Shown: positions 16,388 through 25,111, counted from the first letter of the stretch. The stretch is 43,397 nt of DNA from Hymenobacter metallilatus (GCF_003944705.1 NZ_RWIS01000022.1:1-43397); one strand, 5' to 3'. Made by a program: numbers and translations. The notes: a model not told the origin generated them from the sequence alone.

Positions 16388-17104
16388 TCAAGGGTTGGTG
16401 CTCCACATGCCGGCTTCTTTGATAAAGATGCGGCGGTTGAGCTTGAGCTGGCTGATGATGATTTCGGCAATGTCTTCGGGCTGCATCACCTTGTCGGGGT
16501 TGCCGTCGGTGAGGTTGTTGCTCACGGCCAGCTCGGTGGCCACGGTGCTGGGCGTGAGGGCCGAGACGCGGATGTTCTGCTTACGCACCTCCTGCATCAG
16601 GGACTCGGTGAAGCCCAGCAGGCCGAACTTGGAGGCGCTGTAGGCGCTGGTGGTGGCGGCGCCGCGCTGGCCGGCGGTGCTGGCCACGTTGATGATGTCG
16701 CCGGTCTGACGCTCCAGCATCTGGGGCAGCACGGCGCGCGTCACGTAGTACGCGCCCAGCAGGTTCACCCGGATGATGTTTTCCCACTCCTCGGGGTCCA
16801 TATCCACCACCTTGGCGAAGGTGCCGATGCCGGCGTTGTTGATGAGGATATCGATGGTGCCGAGTTGGGCCAGGGCTTGGGCTACGGCCGCATCCACGGC
16901 GGCGCGGTCGGCCACGCTGGCGGCTACTACCACGGCTTGGCCGCCCAGGGCCTCAATTTCGCGAGCTACTTCCTGCAGCTGCGTTTCGGTGCGGGCCAGC
17001 AGGGCTACGCGCACACCTTCCTTGGCCAGAGCCACGGCCACGGCTCGGCCAATGCCTTTGCCGGCGCCCGTCACCAGGGCCGTTTTGCCAGTCAGATTTT
17101 CCAT
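16388..17104 (-). CDS. Short-chain dehydrogenase/reductase, 3-oxoacyl-ACP reductase-like
   Basis: A 238-aa classical SDR. The cofactor motif TGAGKGIG is at 12-19, NNAG at 89-92, and the catalytic triad is S142, Y155 and K159 (SAYSASK). R40 after LLAR suggests NADPH. It resembles FabG, but no fatty-acid genes are near and FabG-like SDRs are numerous in this group, so the exact substrate is uncertain. It converges on the SBP gene and is divergent from the DUF885 gene. Confidence 0.9.
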   Translation of the reverse strand: MENLTGKTALVTGAGKGIGRAVAVALAKEGVRVALLARTETQLQEVAREIEALGGQAVVVAASVADRAAVDAAVAQALAQLGTIDILINNAGIGTFAKVVDMDPEEWENIIRVNLLGAYYVTRAVLPQMLERQTGDIINVASTAGQRGAATTSAYSASKFGLLGFTESLMQEVRKQNIRVSALTPSTVATELAVSNNLTDGNPDKVMQPEDIAEIIISQLKLNRRIFIKEAGMWSTNP

Positions 17105-17196
17105 GCGTTGGGGTAAGTTGAATAGGAGAGAGGGTATAACCGGATTTCCCGGGAAAGGTTAGGGCTGGTGGATGGGGAAGCTGTTTTGCAAACAGC

Positions 17197-17297
17197 ACGT
17201 CATGCAGAGCCGGAGGCGAAGCACCTCACGTGCTGACGTTGTAATGCTGTTCAGATGTTAGCACGCGAGATGCTTCACCTCCGGCTCTGCATGACGT
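17197..17297. repeat. Inverted repeat, CGTCATGCAGAGC family
   Basis: Arms of 41 bp (17197-17237 and 17257-17297) with four mismatches. Its core (GTCAT-x-C-x-GAGC, GCGAAGCA, CTC, CGTGCT) is shared with 35535-35636 and partly with 36407-36445. It is a dispersed REP- or MITE-like family. Confidence 0.88.
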
Positions 17298-17325
17298 TCG
17301 ACCGGATTTGATGCCATCAGAACAG

Positions 17326-17364
17326 CCTCTGCGTCCTCTGCGCATGCCTCTGCGAACCTCTGCG
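17326..17364. repeat. Four CCTCTGCG units
   Basis: CCTCTGCG occurs at 17326, 17335, 17347 and 17357, with spacers of one to four bases. Similar short clusters are common in high-G+C intergenic DNA; here it sits next to another repeat family. Confidence 0.75.
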
Positions 17365-17388
17365 GGAAATATCGTCCTCACGTAACCA

Positions 17389-17411
17389 AGTCCTTCGCAA
17401 GCTCAGGATGA
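17389..17411. repeat. Solitary copy of the 16231 repeat core
   Basis: The 23 bases AGTCCTTCGCAA..GGATGA match the right arm of the 16231-16364 repeat (16323-16345) exactly. There is no inverted partner next to it. Confidence 0.85.
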
Positions 17412-17480
17412 CAACGGGTTTTACCGCTGCGCCCAAAACCTGCTTATCTTTCTCCCCTTGGATATACTTCTCCTTCTCCC

Positions 17481-19331
17481 ATGAAAAAACTTGCCCTCAC
17501 CGGTCTGCTGGCCGGGGCACTGCTGGCCGGCTGCAACCAGCCGAAAAACACCGCCGAAACCGGCGCTGCCACCGAAACCAACCTGGCCGACGTGAAAGAC
17601 CTGCCTACCCTGTTCGACGCCTACTGGGAAGAAAACGCCCGGCTGTTCCCGCTGGATGCCACCACCCAGGGCGACAACCGCTACAACGACCAGCTGCCCA
17701 ACGACGGCACCAAGGAGTTCCGCAACAAGCTCCAGCGCTTCTACCAGCGCTACCTTGATGGCCTGCACAAGTTCAACCGGGAGGAGCTGACGGCCAACGA
17801 TAAAATCAGCTACGACATCTTCGAGTACGACCTGCAAAGCAAGCTGGAAGGCCTGAAGCTGAACACCTGGATGATTCCGTTTCAGCAGTTCTGGGGCCTG
17901 CCCATCAGCATGGGCCAGTATGGCTCGGGCGAGGGAGTGCAGCCCTTCAAAACGGCCAAGGACTACGACAACTGGCTGGGCCGCGTAAAAGGCTTTTCAG
18001 TATGGGCCGATACAGCCATCAGCAACTTCCGCCAGGGCATGAAGGCCGGCGTGGTGCTGCCTAAGGCACTGGTGGTGAAAATGATTCCGCAGATGCGGGC
18101 CATGGAAACCCAGGATGCCACCAAGAGCCTATTCTACGGCCCCATCAATAAATTGCCCAAAGATCTGAGCGACGCCGAGAAGCAGCGCATCACGGCCGCC
18201 TACCAAAAGGCCATTCTGGAGGAGCTGGTGCCCACCTACAAAAAGCTCGGCGACTTCCTGGAGCAGGAATACCTGCCCAAAGCCCGCCCCAGCACCGGTA
18301 TTGCCGCCATTCCCGGCGGGGCCGACATCTACAAGTACTACGTGAAAACGTGGACGACTACCGACAAAACGCCGGAGGAAATCTACCAGACCGGCCTGAA
18401 GGAAGTAGCCCGCATCCGGCAGGAAATGGAGAAGGTGAAAGCGCAGGTGGGTTTCAAGGGCGACCTGAAGGCCTTCTTCGCCTCGCTGAAAACCGACCCC
18501 AAGCTGATGCCCTACAAAACGCCCGAAGAAGTGCTGGGCGCGTTCCGGGCCATTCAGACCAAGATGCAGCCTAACCTGAAAAAGATGTTTGGCCGCACGC
18601 CTAAAACCCCGTTCGAGATTCGCCAGACGGAAGCCTTCCGGGCCGCTTCGGCCTCGGCCGAGTACAACCAGGGCAGCCCCGACGGCTCCCGCCCCGGTAT
18701 CTTCTACATCCCGATTCTGGACGCCACCACGTTCAACGTCACGTCCGGTATGGAGTCGTTGTTTCTGCACGAGGCCATTCCGGGCCACCACTACCAGATT
18801 TCCTTGCAGCAGGAAAACACCGAGCTGCCCAAGTTCCGGCGCTTTGCCTGGTATGGGGCCATGGGCGAAGGCTGGGCCCTCTACACCGAGAGCCTGGGTA
18901 AGGAGCTGGGCCTCTACACCGACCCCTACCAGTACATGGGCGCGCTGGGCGACGAGATGCACCGCGCCGTGCGCCTGGTGGTGGACGTGGCCATGCACTC
19001 CAAAGACATGACCCGCGAGCAGGCCATTCAGTACATGCTGGCCAACGAGGCCATCAGCGAAGAAGGCGCCACCGCCGAAATTGAGCGCTATATGGCTATT
19101 CCGGGTCAGGCCCTGAGCTACAAAATCGGGGCCCTGAAAATCCGGGAGCTGCGCCAGAAATACGAGCAGCAGCTAGGGGCCCACTCCGATAAGCTACGCG
19201 AGAAGTATGCCGGCCAGAACCGCAGCCATTTCCGCATCAGTGCCTTTCATGATGAGCTGCTGAAAGATGGCGTAATGCCGCTAGCCGTGCTGGAGCGTAA
19301 AATGGATAACTGGGCCCGGAATCCGCAGTAG
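17481..19331 (+). CDS. DUF885 lipoprotein, putative zinc peptidase
   Basis: A 616-aa protein of the DUF885 family, often called X-Pro dipeptidyl or membrane-associated peptidases. The lipoprotein signal is MKKLALTGLLAGALLAGC with C18, so it should be anchored to the outer or inner membrane facing the periplasm. The zinc-site motif FLHEAIPGHHYQ places H430, E431 and a following HH pair at 436-437; the downstream E in GEGWALYTESLG is a likely further ligand. Length fits the family (about 560-620). Enzymatic activity is inferred from the family and the metal motif. Confidence 0.9.
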   Translation: MKKLALTGLLAGALLAGCNQPKNTAETGAATETNLADVKDLPTLFDAYWEENARLFPLDATTQGDNRYNDQLPNDGTKEFRNKLQRFYQRYLDGLHKFNREELTANDKISYDIFEYDLQSKLEGLKLNTWMIPFQQFWGLPISMGQYGSGEGVQPFKTAKDYDNWLGRVKGFSVWADTAISNFRQGMKAGVVLPKALVVKMIPQMRAMETQDATKSLFYGPINKLPKDLSDAEKQRITAAYQKAILEELVPTYKKLGDFLEQEYLPKARPSTGIAAIPGGADIYKYYVKTWTTTDKTPEEIYQTGLKEVARIRQEMEKVKAQVGFKGDLKAFFASLKTDPKLMPYKTPEEVLGAFRAIQTKMQPNLKKMFGRTPKTPFEIRQTEAFRAASASAEYNQGSPDGSRPGIFYIPILDATTFNVTSGMESLFLHEAIPGHHYQISLQQENTELPKFRRFAWYGAMGEGWALYTESLGKELGLYTDPYQYMGALGDEMHRAVRLVVDVAMHSKDMTREQAIQYMLANEAISEEGATAEIERYMAIPGQALSYKIGALKIRELRQKYEQQLGAHSDKLREKYAGQNRSHFRISAFHDELLKDGVMPLAVLERKMDNWARNPQ

Positions 19332-19339
19332 CAGGCTGC

Positions 19340-19369
19340 AGGCCACTGACTTTGAGCAGTGAGTGGCCT
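19340..19369 (+). terminator. Terminator-like hairpin after the DUF885 gene
   Basis: AGGCCACT (19340-19347) pairs with AGTGGCCT (19362-19369), with a TTTATAG tail. It precedes a much longer palindrome. Confidence 0.6.
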
Positions 19370-19377
19370 TTATAGTA

Positions 19378-19462
19378 GCGCAACCAGCAATTACAGACCA
19401 GTAAAAAGTCCCACAGCAACTTGCTGCGGGACTTTTTACTGGTCTGTAATTGCTGGTTGCGC
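19378..19462. terminator. Perfect 35-bp palindrome between convergent genes
   Basis: Arms 19378-19412 and 19428-19462 are perfectly complementary, and the stem could extend inward past one mismatch (CAGCAA with TTGCTG). Each arm holds an AAAAAGTCCC or GGGACTTTTT stretch. It lies between the DUF885 gene and the TonB receptor gene and is unique in the window. Confidence 0.9.
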
Positions 19463-19478
19463 CCGGGGCGCTAAACCA

Positions 19479-22400
19479 CTAGTCGAGGATGTAGCGCAGG
19501 CCAATCTGGGCACGCCAGCGGCTGTTCAGGTCGGTGTTGTTCACGAAGGTCTGGCTCCCGCCCCGGAACTGGTAGGTGGGCACGTTGGTCGTGCCCTGGT
19601 AGCCCACAAACTCAATGGGCCGGTTGTTGGCCACCAGCTTGCGTACACCCCAGTCGGAGCTGATCAGGTTGCCCAGGTTCTGCAGGTCCAGGCTGAGCTG
19701 GAAGGTATGCTTCTTCTGGTTTTTGCCCAGAGCCACTGAGAAATCCTGCAGCAGCTTGGCATCGAGCTGGGTATACCAGGGGCTCAGGTTGCCGTTACGC
19801 TCGGCGTACTGGCCGCGGCGCTCATTCAGGTAGTCATCCTGCCGGATGTAGGCGTCCAACTGCTGCCACTGCTGCGCGGCCGATACCAGTACTGCGCCCT
19901 GGCCGTTGGTGATGTCCACCAGCCGGATCTGGTCCTGGGAAGCGGGTACAAAAATCAGGTCGTTGCCGGGAATCCCGTCCCGGTTCATGTCGCCGGCGTA
20001 GGTGTAGGTAAAGCGGTTGCCCTGCGCCGCCTCGAAGAAGAAGCTCAGCGTAGTAGCCAGCCGGTCGTTGGCGTAGGCGAACCGCTTGCCGGCCGCCCCG
20101 ATGATGCGGTGCTGCAGGCCAAAGTCGCTGTAAGCCAGCTGGGGGTTGTTGGCGTTGCCCACCACCGGGTTGCGCTGGAAAGCATCGGCGGCAATTTCCC
20201 CGGGGTTCGAGGTGACGTCCTTAGCCCGCGAGTAGGTGTAAGCCGTGGTCAGGTACAGGCCGTTGGCGAAGTCTTTCTTCAGCTGGCCGGTAAGCGAGTA
20301 CTGGTAGCCTTTCTTGGTGTTTTCGAGCACAATTACGCCCGCATCCAGGAAGCTGAACTGGCCGTCGGGGCCGGTAAAGCCGGGGTTGATGCGCGGACCG
20401 GAGGCAGGGTACAATTCGCGGCCATCGGCCCCGGCGGCACGCTCCGTGGGCGTTACCAGGTTGTAGTTGCGGTGAATGGCGGCATTGATATCCTTGGAGT
20501 AGATAGCCTCCAGGGTAGCCGTTACGCCGCCGGGCAGCTGCTGGTCCACGGCCAGGTTGGAGCGCCACACCTGCGGAAACTTGAAGTTGCGGGCCGTGGC
20601 GTTGATCTGGAAGGTATAGCCGGGGTCGAACTGTGAGTTGGAGGCTTGGTTACTAACCCACACAAACGGGATACGGCCGGTGAAAATGCCGGTACCGCCG
20701 CGCAGCTGCGTGGTGTACTCGCTACCATCTACCGAGTAGTTGAAGCCCAGGCGCGGCGACCACAGCGGCTTGCTGCTGGGAAACTTCGTCACGTCGACCT
20801 TCACCGGCTGGCCGCTGGCATCCCGGAATGAGGCGTTGGCAATCTGCTCGTTCTGAGCCACCTCGGTATTGTAGATGGGCATATCGGCGCGCACGCCCAG
20901 CGTCAGCTTGAAGGCCGGCGTCAGCGTCCACTCATCCTGGGCGTACAGCCCCAGCTGGGCCACGTTCACGTCCACCGACTTGATGCGCTTGGCTGCGCCT
21001 GCCGTGGCAATGGCGTTCAGGTCCACAAAGTTCGGGTTTGAGCGGTCCGTAACCTGGAAAAAACGGTCTACATCCAGCCCCCCGAAGAAGGGGTAGCCGT
21101 AGCGCTGCAGGTTAAAGGCATTCACGAAGGCAAACCGCTCGTAGGTGAGGCCACCCGTGAGCACGTGGGCCCCGGCAAAGTAGCTTAGGTTGTCCGTAAA
21201 CTGGGTGATGTTCTGGTCGAGGCGGTTTTCGGCCGAAAATTGTTCCGTGCCCACGCTCACGTAGGTAGTGCCGTTTTTGGTGATGTCAATCTGCGGAAAC
21301 AGCTTGGCGTCGGGCAGCTCGCGGAAGTCGCGGAAGGCCGAGAAGCTCAGCTGCGCCTTATTGCTGAATTTCTCCCCGAAGCGCGAGTTCAGCTCGCCCA
21401 CCACCGAGTTCAGGTTGTTGTTGATGGTGTAGCCCGAGTTGGAGTACTGCAGCGTGTTCACGCCCTGTACCCGCGACGACGGCGCAATGGCAATGGGGTG
21501 GGGGCCCTGCTCGCGGAAGCTGCTCAGGTAGTTGTAGCGCAGCGAGAAAGTGTTCTTGGGGTTGATGTTCCAGTCCAGCTTCACCAGAAACTTGTCGCTG
21601 CTGGTGCGGTAGGTATAGTCACGGTAAGTGCCGGGGTCGTAGCCGTACACGTCCTGCAGGCGCTGGCGGATGGCCAGCAGGTCGCTTTCCAGTACCCGGC
21701 TCACGCCCGGGGCCTGGCCGTTGAGGGCCGCCTGGGCCTCGGCGGCGCTGGCAGCGGGCCGGAACGTGAGGGCCGGATCGTCGCGGCGGGTAATTTCGGC
21801 GTTGGTGAAGAAGAACAGCTTGTTCTGGATGATGGGGCCGCCCAGCGCAAAACCGGTCTGGTTGAACTTCAGGTCAGGATTCCTGATGGTAGCATCCCCC
21901 ACCTTCTCGCCAATGAGCTTCTCATTGCGCAGGTACGTGTATACCGAGCCTTTGAAGGAGTTCGTGCCACTCTTGGTTACGGCATTAATGCCAGCCCCGG
22001 TAAAACCTCCCTGGCGCACATCGTAGGGAGCCAGGCTTACTTCCAGCTGCTCAATGGCATCCAGCGAAACCGGCTGGGAGTTGGTCTGGCCCCCCGGGGT
22101 GGGGGAGTCCAGCCCAAACGAGTTGTTGAAGATGGAGCCATCGAGGGAGAAGTTGTTGTAGAGCGTGTTGCGCCCCCCAAAGCTCAAGCCATTGCTTTGG
22201 GGCGTGAGGCGGGTGAAGTCCTCCTGGGAGCGGCTAATGGTAGGCAGCGTGCGGATGGCCGTGTTGTTCACGTTGGTGGAAGCCCCGGTGCGGTCCTTGT
22301 TTATCTGCCCGTCACGGTTGCCTTTTACTACCACTTCCCCCAGGGCCTGGGAGCCATCGGAAAGCTGGATGCGGCTCTCAAACGTTTTGCCCAATGCCAG

Positions 22401-22697
22401 CTGAATACCGGTAGCCGAGTACGTTTGGGCCCCCACAAACGACACTTTTAACTCATATGGGCCACCTACCCGCATGTTCAGCAGGTCATACTGGCCATTG
22501 TCGCGGGTGGCAGTGCCATACTGGGTTCCTGAGGGCAAGTGGGTGGCTACTACGGTAGCCCCCGGCAGGGGCTCGCCTTTACTGTCAAGCACCAGGCCCT
22601 TCATGGCGGAAGTGGTGACGCCTTGCGCCAGCACCGGATTTCTACTCGTGAAAAGCACAAAGCCGAGTAGCAAAAACAGTATAAATCTGTTCTTCAT
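19479..22697 (-). CDS. Oar-like TonB-dependent outer-membrane receptor
   Basis: A 1072-aa outer-membrane beta-barrel. The signal peptide is at 1-25 (ending VLAQG). Next is a carboxypeptidase-regulatory-like domain at about 33-95 (GLVLDSKGEPLPGATV, DNGQYDLLN). The plug follows around 140-250 with DFTRLTPQSNGLSFGGRN, FSLDGSIFNNSFG and GGFTGAGINAVTKSGTNSFKGS, typical of Oar-like receptors, and the rest is barrel strands to the end RYILD. It is a single gene with no SusD partner. Oar-like receptors are linked to development and secretion in other bacteria; the ligand here is unknown. The -7 box TACTTTTG is at 22745-22752. Confidence 0.93.
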   Translation of the reverse strand: MKNRFILFLLLGFVLFTSRNPVLAQGVTTSAMKGLVLDSKGEPLPGATVVATHLPSGTQYGTATRDNGQYDLLNMRVGGPYELKVSFVGAQTYSATGIQLALGKTFESRIQLSDGSQALGEVVVKGNRDGQINKDRTGASTNVNNTAIRTLPTISRSQEDFTRLTPQSNGLSFGGRNTLYNNFSLDGSIFNNSFGLDSPTPGGQTNSQPVSLDAIEQLEVSLAPYDVRQGGFTGAGINAVTKSGTNSFKGSVYTYLRNEKLIGEKVGDATIRNPDLKFNQTGFALGGPIIQNKLFFFTNAEITRRDDPALTFRPAASAAEAQAALNGQAPGVSRVLESDLLAIRQRLQDVYGYDPGTYRDYTYRTSSDKFLVKLDWNINPKNTFSLRYNYLSSFREQGPHPIAIAPSSRVQGVNTLQYSNSGYTINNNLNSVVGELNSRFGEKFSNKAQLSFSAFRDFRELPDAKLFPQIDITKNGTTYVSVGTEQFSAENRLDQNITQFTDNLSYFAGAHVLTGGLTYERFAFVNAFNLQRYGYPFFGGLDVDRFFQVTDRSNPNFVDLNAIATAGAAKRIKSVDVNVAQLGLYAQDEWTLTPAFKLTLGVRADMPIYNTEVAQNEQIANASFRDASGQPVKVDVTKFPSSKPLWSPRLGFNYSVDGSEYTTQLRGGTGIFTGRIPFVWVSNQASNSQFDPGYTFQINATARNFKFPQVWRSNLAVDQQLPGGVTATLEAIYSKDINAAIHRNYNLVTPTERAAGADGRELYPASGPRINPGFTGPDGQFSFLDAGVIVLENTKKGYQYSLTGQLKKDFANGLYLTTAYTYSRAKDVTSNPGEIAADAFQRNPVVGNANNPQLAYSDFGLQHRIIGAAGKRFAYANDRLATTLSFFFEAAQGNRFTYTYAGDMNRDGIPGNDLIFVPASQDQIRLVDITNGQGAVLVSAAQQWQQLDAYIRQDDYLNERRGQYAERNGNLSPWYTQLDAKLLQDFSVALGKNQKKHTFQLSLDLQNLGNLISSDWGVRKLVANNRPIEFVGYQGTTNVPTYQFRGGSQTFVNNTDLNSRWRAQIGLRYILD

Positions 22698-22744
22698 AGG
22701 AGAGCTTTTTTATTTATCCAGGACGTGTTCCTGGAATTTCGGTG

Positions 22745-22752
22745 CAAAAGTA
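22745..22752 (-). promoter_or_regulatory. -7 box of the TonB receptor gene
   Basis: Leftward TACTTTTG matches TAnnTTTG, 48 bases before the receptor start. No correctly spaced TTG is seen. The area around it is AT-rich. Confidence 0.55.
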
Positions 22753-23093
22753 GATGAAGTAATTGTGAATTATGCTTGCATAACAATTTGGTAACTATTT
22801 AGAAATATAAGGTGTTATTGTGCTGATAAAAAGATACTTAACAAGTATATGAAATTTATTTAATATTAAGTTTCGCGTGCCATGTTTCATACACAGTTGA
22901 GCATGTGTATATTCCGCGCCCCCGGCTTTCCGCAGGCAAAGCATACGAGCTGTTATTGGTTGATAAATAGGATTATACCGGGGCTGTATCAGTGTGTTGC
23001 GCGGCTTGGTAGGGGGCTGAGGTGTCCGGGAAAGGCTGAATTGCGTTAGATGCGCAGGAGCAATCCGCTTTTCCTTTCTTCTTTCTATCTATC
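22753..23093. other. AT-rich divergent intergenic region
   Basis: About 340 bases between the TonB receptor and DUF4126 genes. The first 240 bases are markedly AT-rich relative to the genes. A small inverted pair ATACACA/TGTGTAT is near 22890-22912. No coding frame and no terminator is supportable. Confidence 0.6.
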
Positions 23094-23603
23094 ATGACCA
23101 GACATCAATGGCAAACCCTGGGCCTGGGCGCCCTGGCTGGCTTCCGGAGCATGACGGCCCCGGCCCTGCTGAGTAGTAACCTGCTAACGTACCGTCCGCA
23201 CGTGCTGCGCAATTCGCCCCTGCGCTACCTGCAGACGCCGGTGGTTGCCCACGGTCTGAAGCTGCTGGCGGCCGGCGAAATGACGGCCGATAAGCTCCCG
23301 CAAATGCCCGACCGGATTTCGCCCACCGCCTTGGCCGGCCGGGCCGCCGCCGGCGCGCTGGTAGGTGCCACGCTCTACAAAATCAACCACGACAACCAGT
23401 GGCAGGGCGCTCTGCTGGGTGGGGTAGCGGCCATTGCGGGCACGTACCTGAGCTTCTTTCTGCGCAAAAAAGCTACCCAGGAGTCGGGGCTGCCGGGCGG
23501 TCTGGTGGGCGGTTTCGAAGACATTCTCACGTTGACTTCCGGGCTGCTGCTCACAAAAGGTTCCCACGCCGGAGAGCCGGAATCCAGACGCTGGGCCTTA
23601 TAA
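23094..23603 (+). CDS. DUF4126 membrane protein
   Basis: A 169-aa protein with the DUF4126 N-terminal signature LGALAGFRSMTAPAL (residues 11-25). It has hydrophobic, glycine-rich segments (about 84-96, 105-121 and 138-155), including GALLGGVAAIAGTYLSFFLRK, and so is likely to be an inner-membrane protein. Function is unknown. It is followed by a perfect 35-bp palindrome. Confidence 0.88.
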   Translation: MTRHQWQTLGLGALAGFRSMTAPALLSSNLLTYRPHVLRNSPLRYLQTPVVAHGLKLLAAGEMTADKLPQMPDRISPTALAGRAAAGALVGATLYKINHDNQWQGALLGGVAAIAGTYLSFFLRKKATQESGLPGGLVGGFEDILTLTSGLLLTKGSHAGEPESRRWAL

Positions 23604-23606
23604 GCT

Positions 23607-23678
23607 TACGCTGCGGCCCCCAGCAAACAGGCCCCGCTACTACAGTAGCGGGGCCTGTTTGCTGGGGGCCGCAGCGTA
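23607..23678. terminator. Perfect 35-bp palindrome with two-base centre
   Basis: Arms 23607-23641 and 23644-23678 are perfectly complementary with only AC between them. It is very G+C-rich (CTGCGGCCCCCAGCAAACAGG). It fills the gap between convergent genes (stops at 23603 and 23687). It lacks a T tract, so termination would depend on hairpin strength alone. Confidence 0.9.
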
Positions 23679-23686
23679 GCCTGGAA

Positions 23687-24007
23687 TTACTGCTCCCGGG
23701 CCGAGGCATTACCCTCCGAAGAGTTGGAAGGCATGGTGCTGGTTGGCGAGCTGGGGCTATTGGGAGCACCTTCCAAGGCCGCATCCGTCGAGGTTTTCTG
23801 GTCGGCGGCCGAGCCGGTGCCAACGGGCGTGTTCACTTCCTGCTGACTGCTGATGCTGTCCAGATCGGTTTCGGTGGCGCGGGCTTTGGGAGCTTCGGAG
23901 AAATCCTGGCTGGCTTGTGGGTCCTTACCGGGGGTGTTGTTGTAGTCGCAGGCAGTAAGGGCAGTGGCCAGGCCAGCTGCTAGGGTGAGGCTAAGGAGGC
24001 GTTTCAT
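23687..24007 (-). CDS. Small lipoprotein, unknown function
   Basis: A 106-aa lipoprotein: MKRLLSLTLAAGLATALTAC with C20 lipidated and D21 at +2. The mature part is Ser/Thr/Glu/Asp-rich (NTPGKDPQ, ATETDLDSIS, SSPTSTMPSN) and probably disordered. No conserved domain is visible. I start at the ATG at 24007 since it gives a proper lipoprotein signal; the longer open frame upstream has none and overlaps the next gene. It is paired with the lipoprotein at 24048-24257, 40 bp upstream. Confidence 0.8.
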   Translation of the reverse strand: MKRLLSLTLAAGLATALTACDYNNTPGKDPQASQDFSEAPKARATETDLDSISSQQEVNTPVGTGSAADQKTSTDAALEGAPNSPSSPTSTMPSNSSEGNASAREQ

Positions 24008-24047
24008 GGTGAGAGTGGGCGTGAAATATGAGGTGAATAGGTTGCTA

Positions 24048-24257
24048 TCAGTGACCTGGCCCCGGACCGGGACCGGGCGCGGGGCCGGCTGGCACGGCAT
24101 TCTGTACGCTCTGCTGCTGCACGGCTCCGGTAGTGCCCGTTGTGTCAGCGGTAGGGCCGGCGGCGTTCCGGGCTTCGGCAGGCCGGGCCTTCTCGCCACA
24201 TCCGGCCAGCAGTGCTGCCAGGCCAATGGTACAAGCTAGGGTGGAAAAGAGGGACAT
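24048..24257 (-). CDS. Very small lipoprotein, unknown function
   Basis: A 69-aa lipoprotein with signal MSLFSTLACTIGLAALLAGC (C20). The short mature tail is Ala/Thr/Gln-rich and ends in alternating Pro-Gly (GPAPGPGPGPGH). No domain is visible. It probably shares a transcript with the lipoprotein downstream, and is divergent from the PP-loop ATPase gene. Confidence 0.75.
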   Translation of the reverse strand: MSLFSTLACTIGLAALLAGCGEKARPAEARNAAGPTADTTGTTGAVQQQSVQNAVPAGPAPGPGPGPGH

Positions 24258-24318
24258 GCTACGTAAGAGGGGCGTCAGGGGGCAAACGTGTGGCGCGGGT
24301 TTGCGGTTGCGTCCGGGC

Positions 24319-24348
24319 TTGCGGGGCGCGTTTCAGCCTCTACCTTTG
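24319..24348 (+). promoter_or_regulatory. Promoter of the PP-loop ATPase gene
   Basis: TTG (24319-24321), 19 nt, then TACCTTTG (24341-24348). The start codon is at 24353, so the expected start of transcription is at or next to the ATG. This is a good match to the Bacteroidota consensus. Confidence 0.8.
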
Positions 24349-24352
24349 GCCC

Positions 24353-25111
24353 ATGTCTATTCCTGCTGTTATGAACTGGAGCGGCGGCAAAGATTCGGCC
24401 CTGGCCCTCTACCACGCCCTGCGTAACCCTACCCTGCACGTTACCGAGTTGCTTACCAGCGTGAATGCACACTACGGCCGGGTTTCCATGCACGGCGTGC
24501 GGGTAGCGTTGCTGCAGGAGCAGGCCCGTCGCATTGGGCTGCCATTAACCCGCCTGGAGCTGCCCGAAATGCCCGATATGGCTGAGTACGAGGCCCGGAT
24601 GCGCGCCACCCTGGCCCCCTTGCTGGCAAAAGGTATCCGCCGGGCCGTATTTGGGGATATTTACCTGGAAGATTTGCGCCGCTACCGGGAGCAGCAGCTG
24701 GCCGGCATCGGGTTAACGGCGGAGTTTCCGCTCTGGCAGCGGCCGAATGCCGAGCTGCTGCACGAGTACCTGGAGCTGGGCTTCCGGGCCGTGGTGGTGT
24801 GCGTAAACGAAAAATACCTCGACCGAAGCTTCTGCGGACGGGAGCTGGATGCTGATTTCCTGCGCGACTTGCCGCCCGGCGTCGACAGCTGCGGCGAAAA
24901 CGGCGAGTACCATAGCTTCGTGTTCGATGCGCCGTACTTCAGCAGCCCCATCCCGTTTGAGCGGGGCGACATTGTGCGCCGCACCTATGCCGCCCCCACC
25001 GCCAGCAGCGTGTGCGCCCCCATTGATGATAAAGCCGAAACCCAGTCCCCGCCCTTCGATACCGGCTTCTGGTACTGCGACCTGCTGCCCGTGCCCCAGG
25101 CTGCCGACTGA
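24353..25111 (+). CDS. Dph6-like adenine-nucleotide alpha-hydrolase (PP-loop ATPase)
   Basis: A 252-aa PP-loop ATPase of the family that includes eukaryotic diphthine-ammonia ligase. The PP-loop SGGKDSALAL is at 10-19, VFGDIYLEDLRRYRE is near 100-114, and CGENGEYHSFVFDAP is the characteristic C-terminal block. Bacteria lack diphthamide, so the substrate here is unknown; an ATP-dependent amidation or adenylation is inferred. The chosen ATG at 24353 follows the promoter box by four bases, so the mRNA is probably leaderless; the longer frame from 24212 is not supported by the family. Confidence 0.88.
   Translation: MSIPAVMNWSGGKDSALALYHALRNPTLHVTELLTSVNAHYGRVSMHGVRVALLQEQARRIGLPLTRLELPEMPDMAEYEARMRATLAPLLAKGIRRAVFGDIYLEDLRRYREQQLAGIGLTAEFPLWQRPNAELLHEYLELGFRAVVVCVNEKYLDRSFCGRELDADFLRDLPPGVDSCGENGEYHSFVFDAPYFSSPIPFERGDIVRRTYAAPTASSVCAPIDDKAETQSPPFDTGFWYCDLLPVPQAAD

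Larger units (their letters stand above)
17105..17480. other. Gene-free interval with three repeat types
   Basis: 376 bases between the divergent SDR and DUF885 genes. It holds an inverted repeat (17197-17297), four CCTCTGCG units (17326-17364), and a copy of a repeat core (17389-17411). No coding frame is supportable. Confidence 0.7.

Noticed and set aside
21240..22451. 403-codon plus-strand frame opposite the TonB receptor
   Set aside because: Shadow of receptor coding; composition and motifs support only the receptor.
24212..24352. 47-codon N-terminal extension of the PP-loop ATPase
   Set aside because: It would place the start upstream of the promoter and lacks family similarity.
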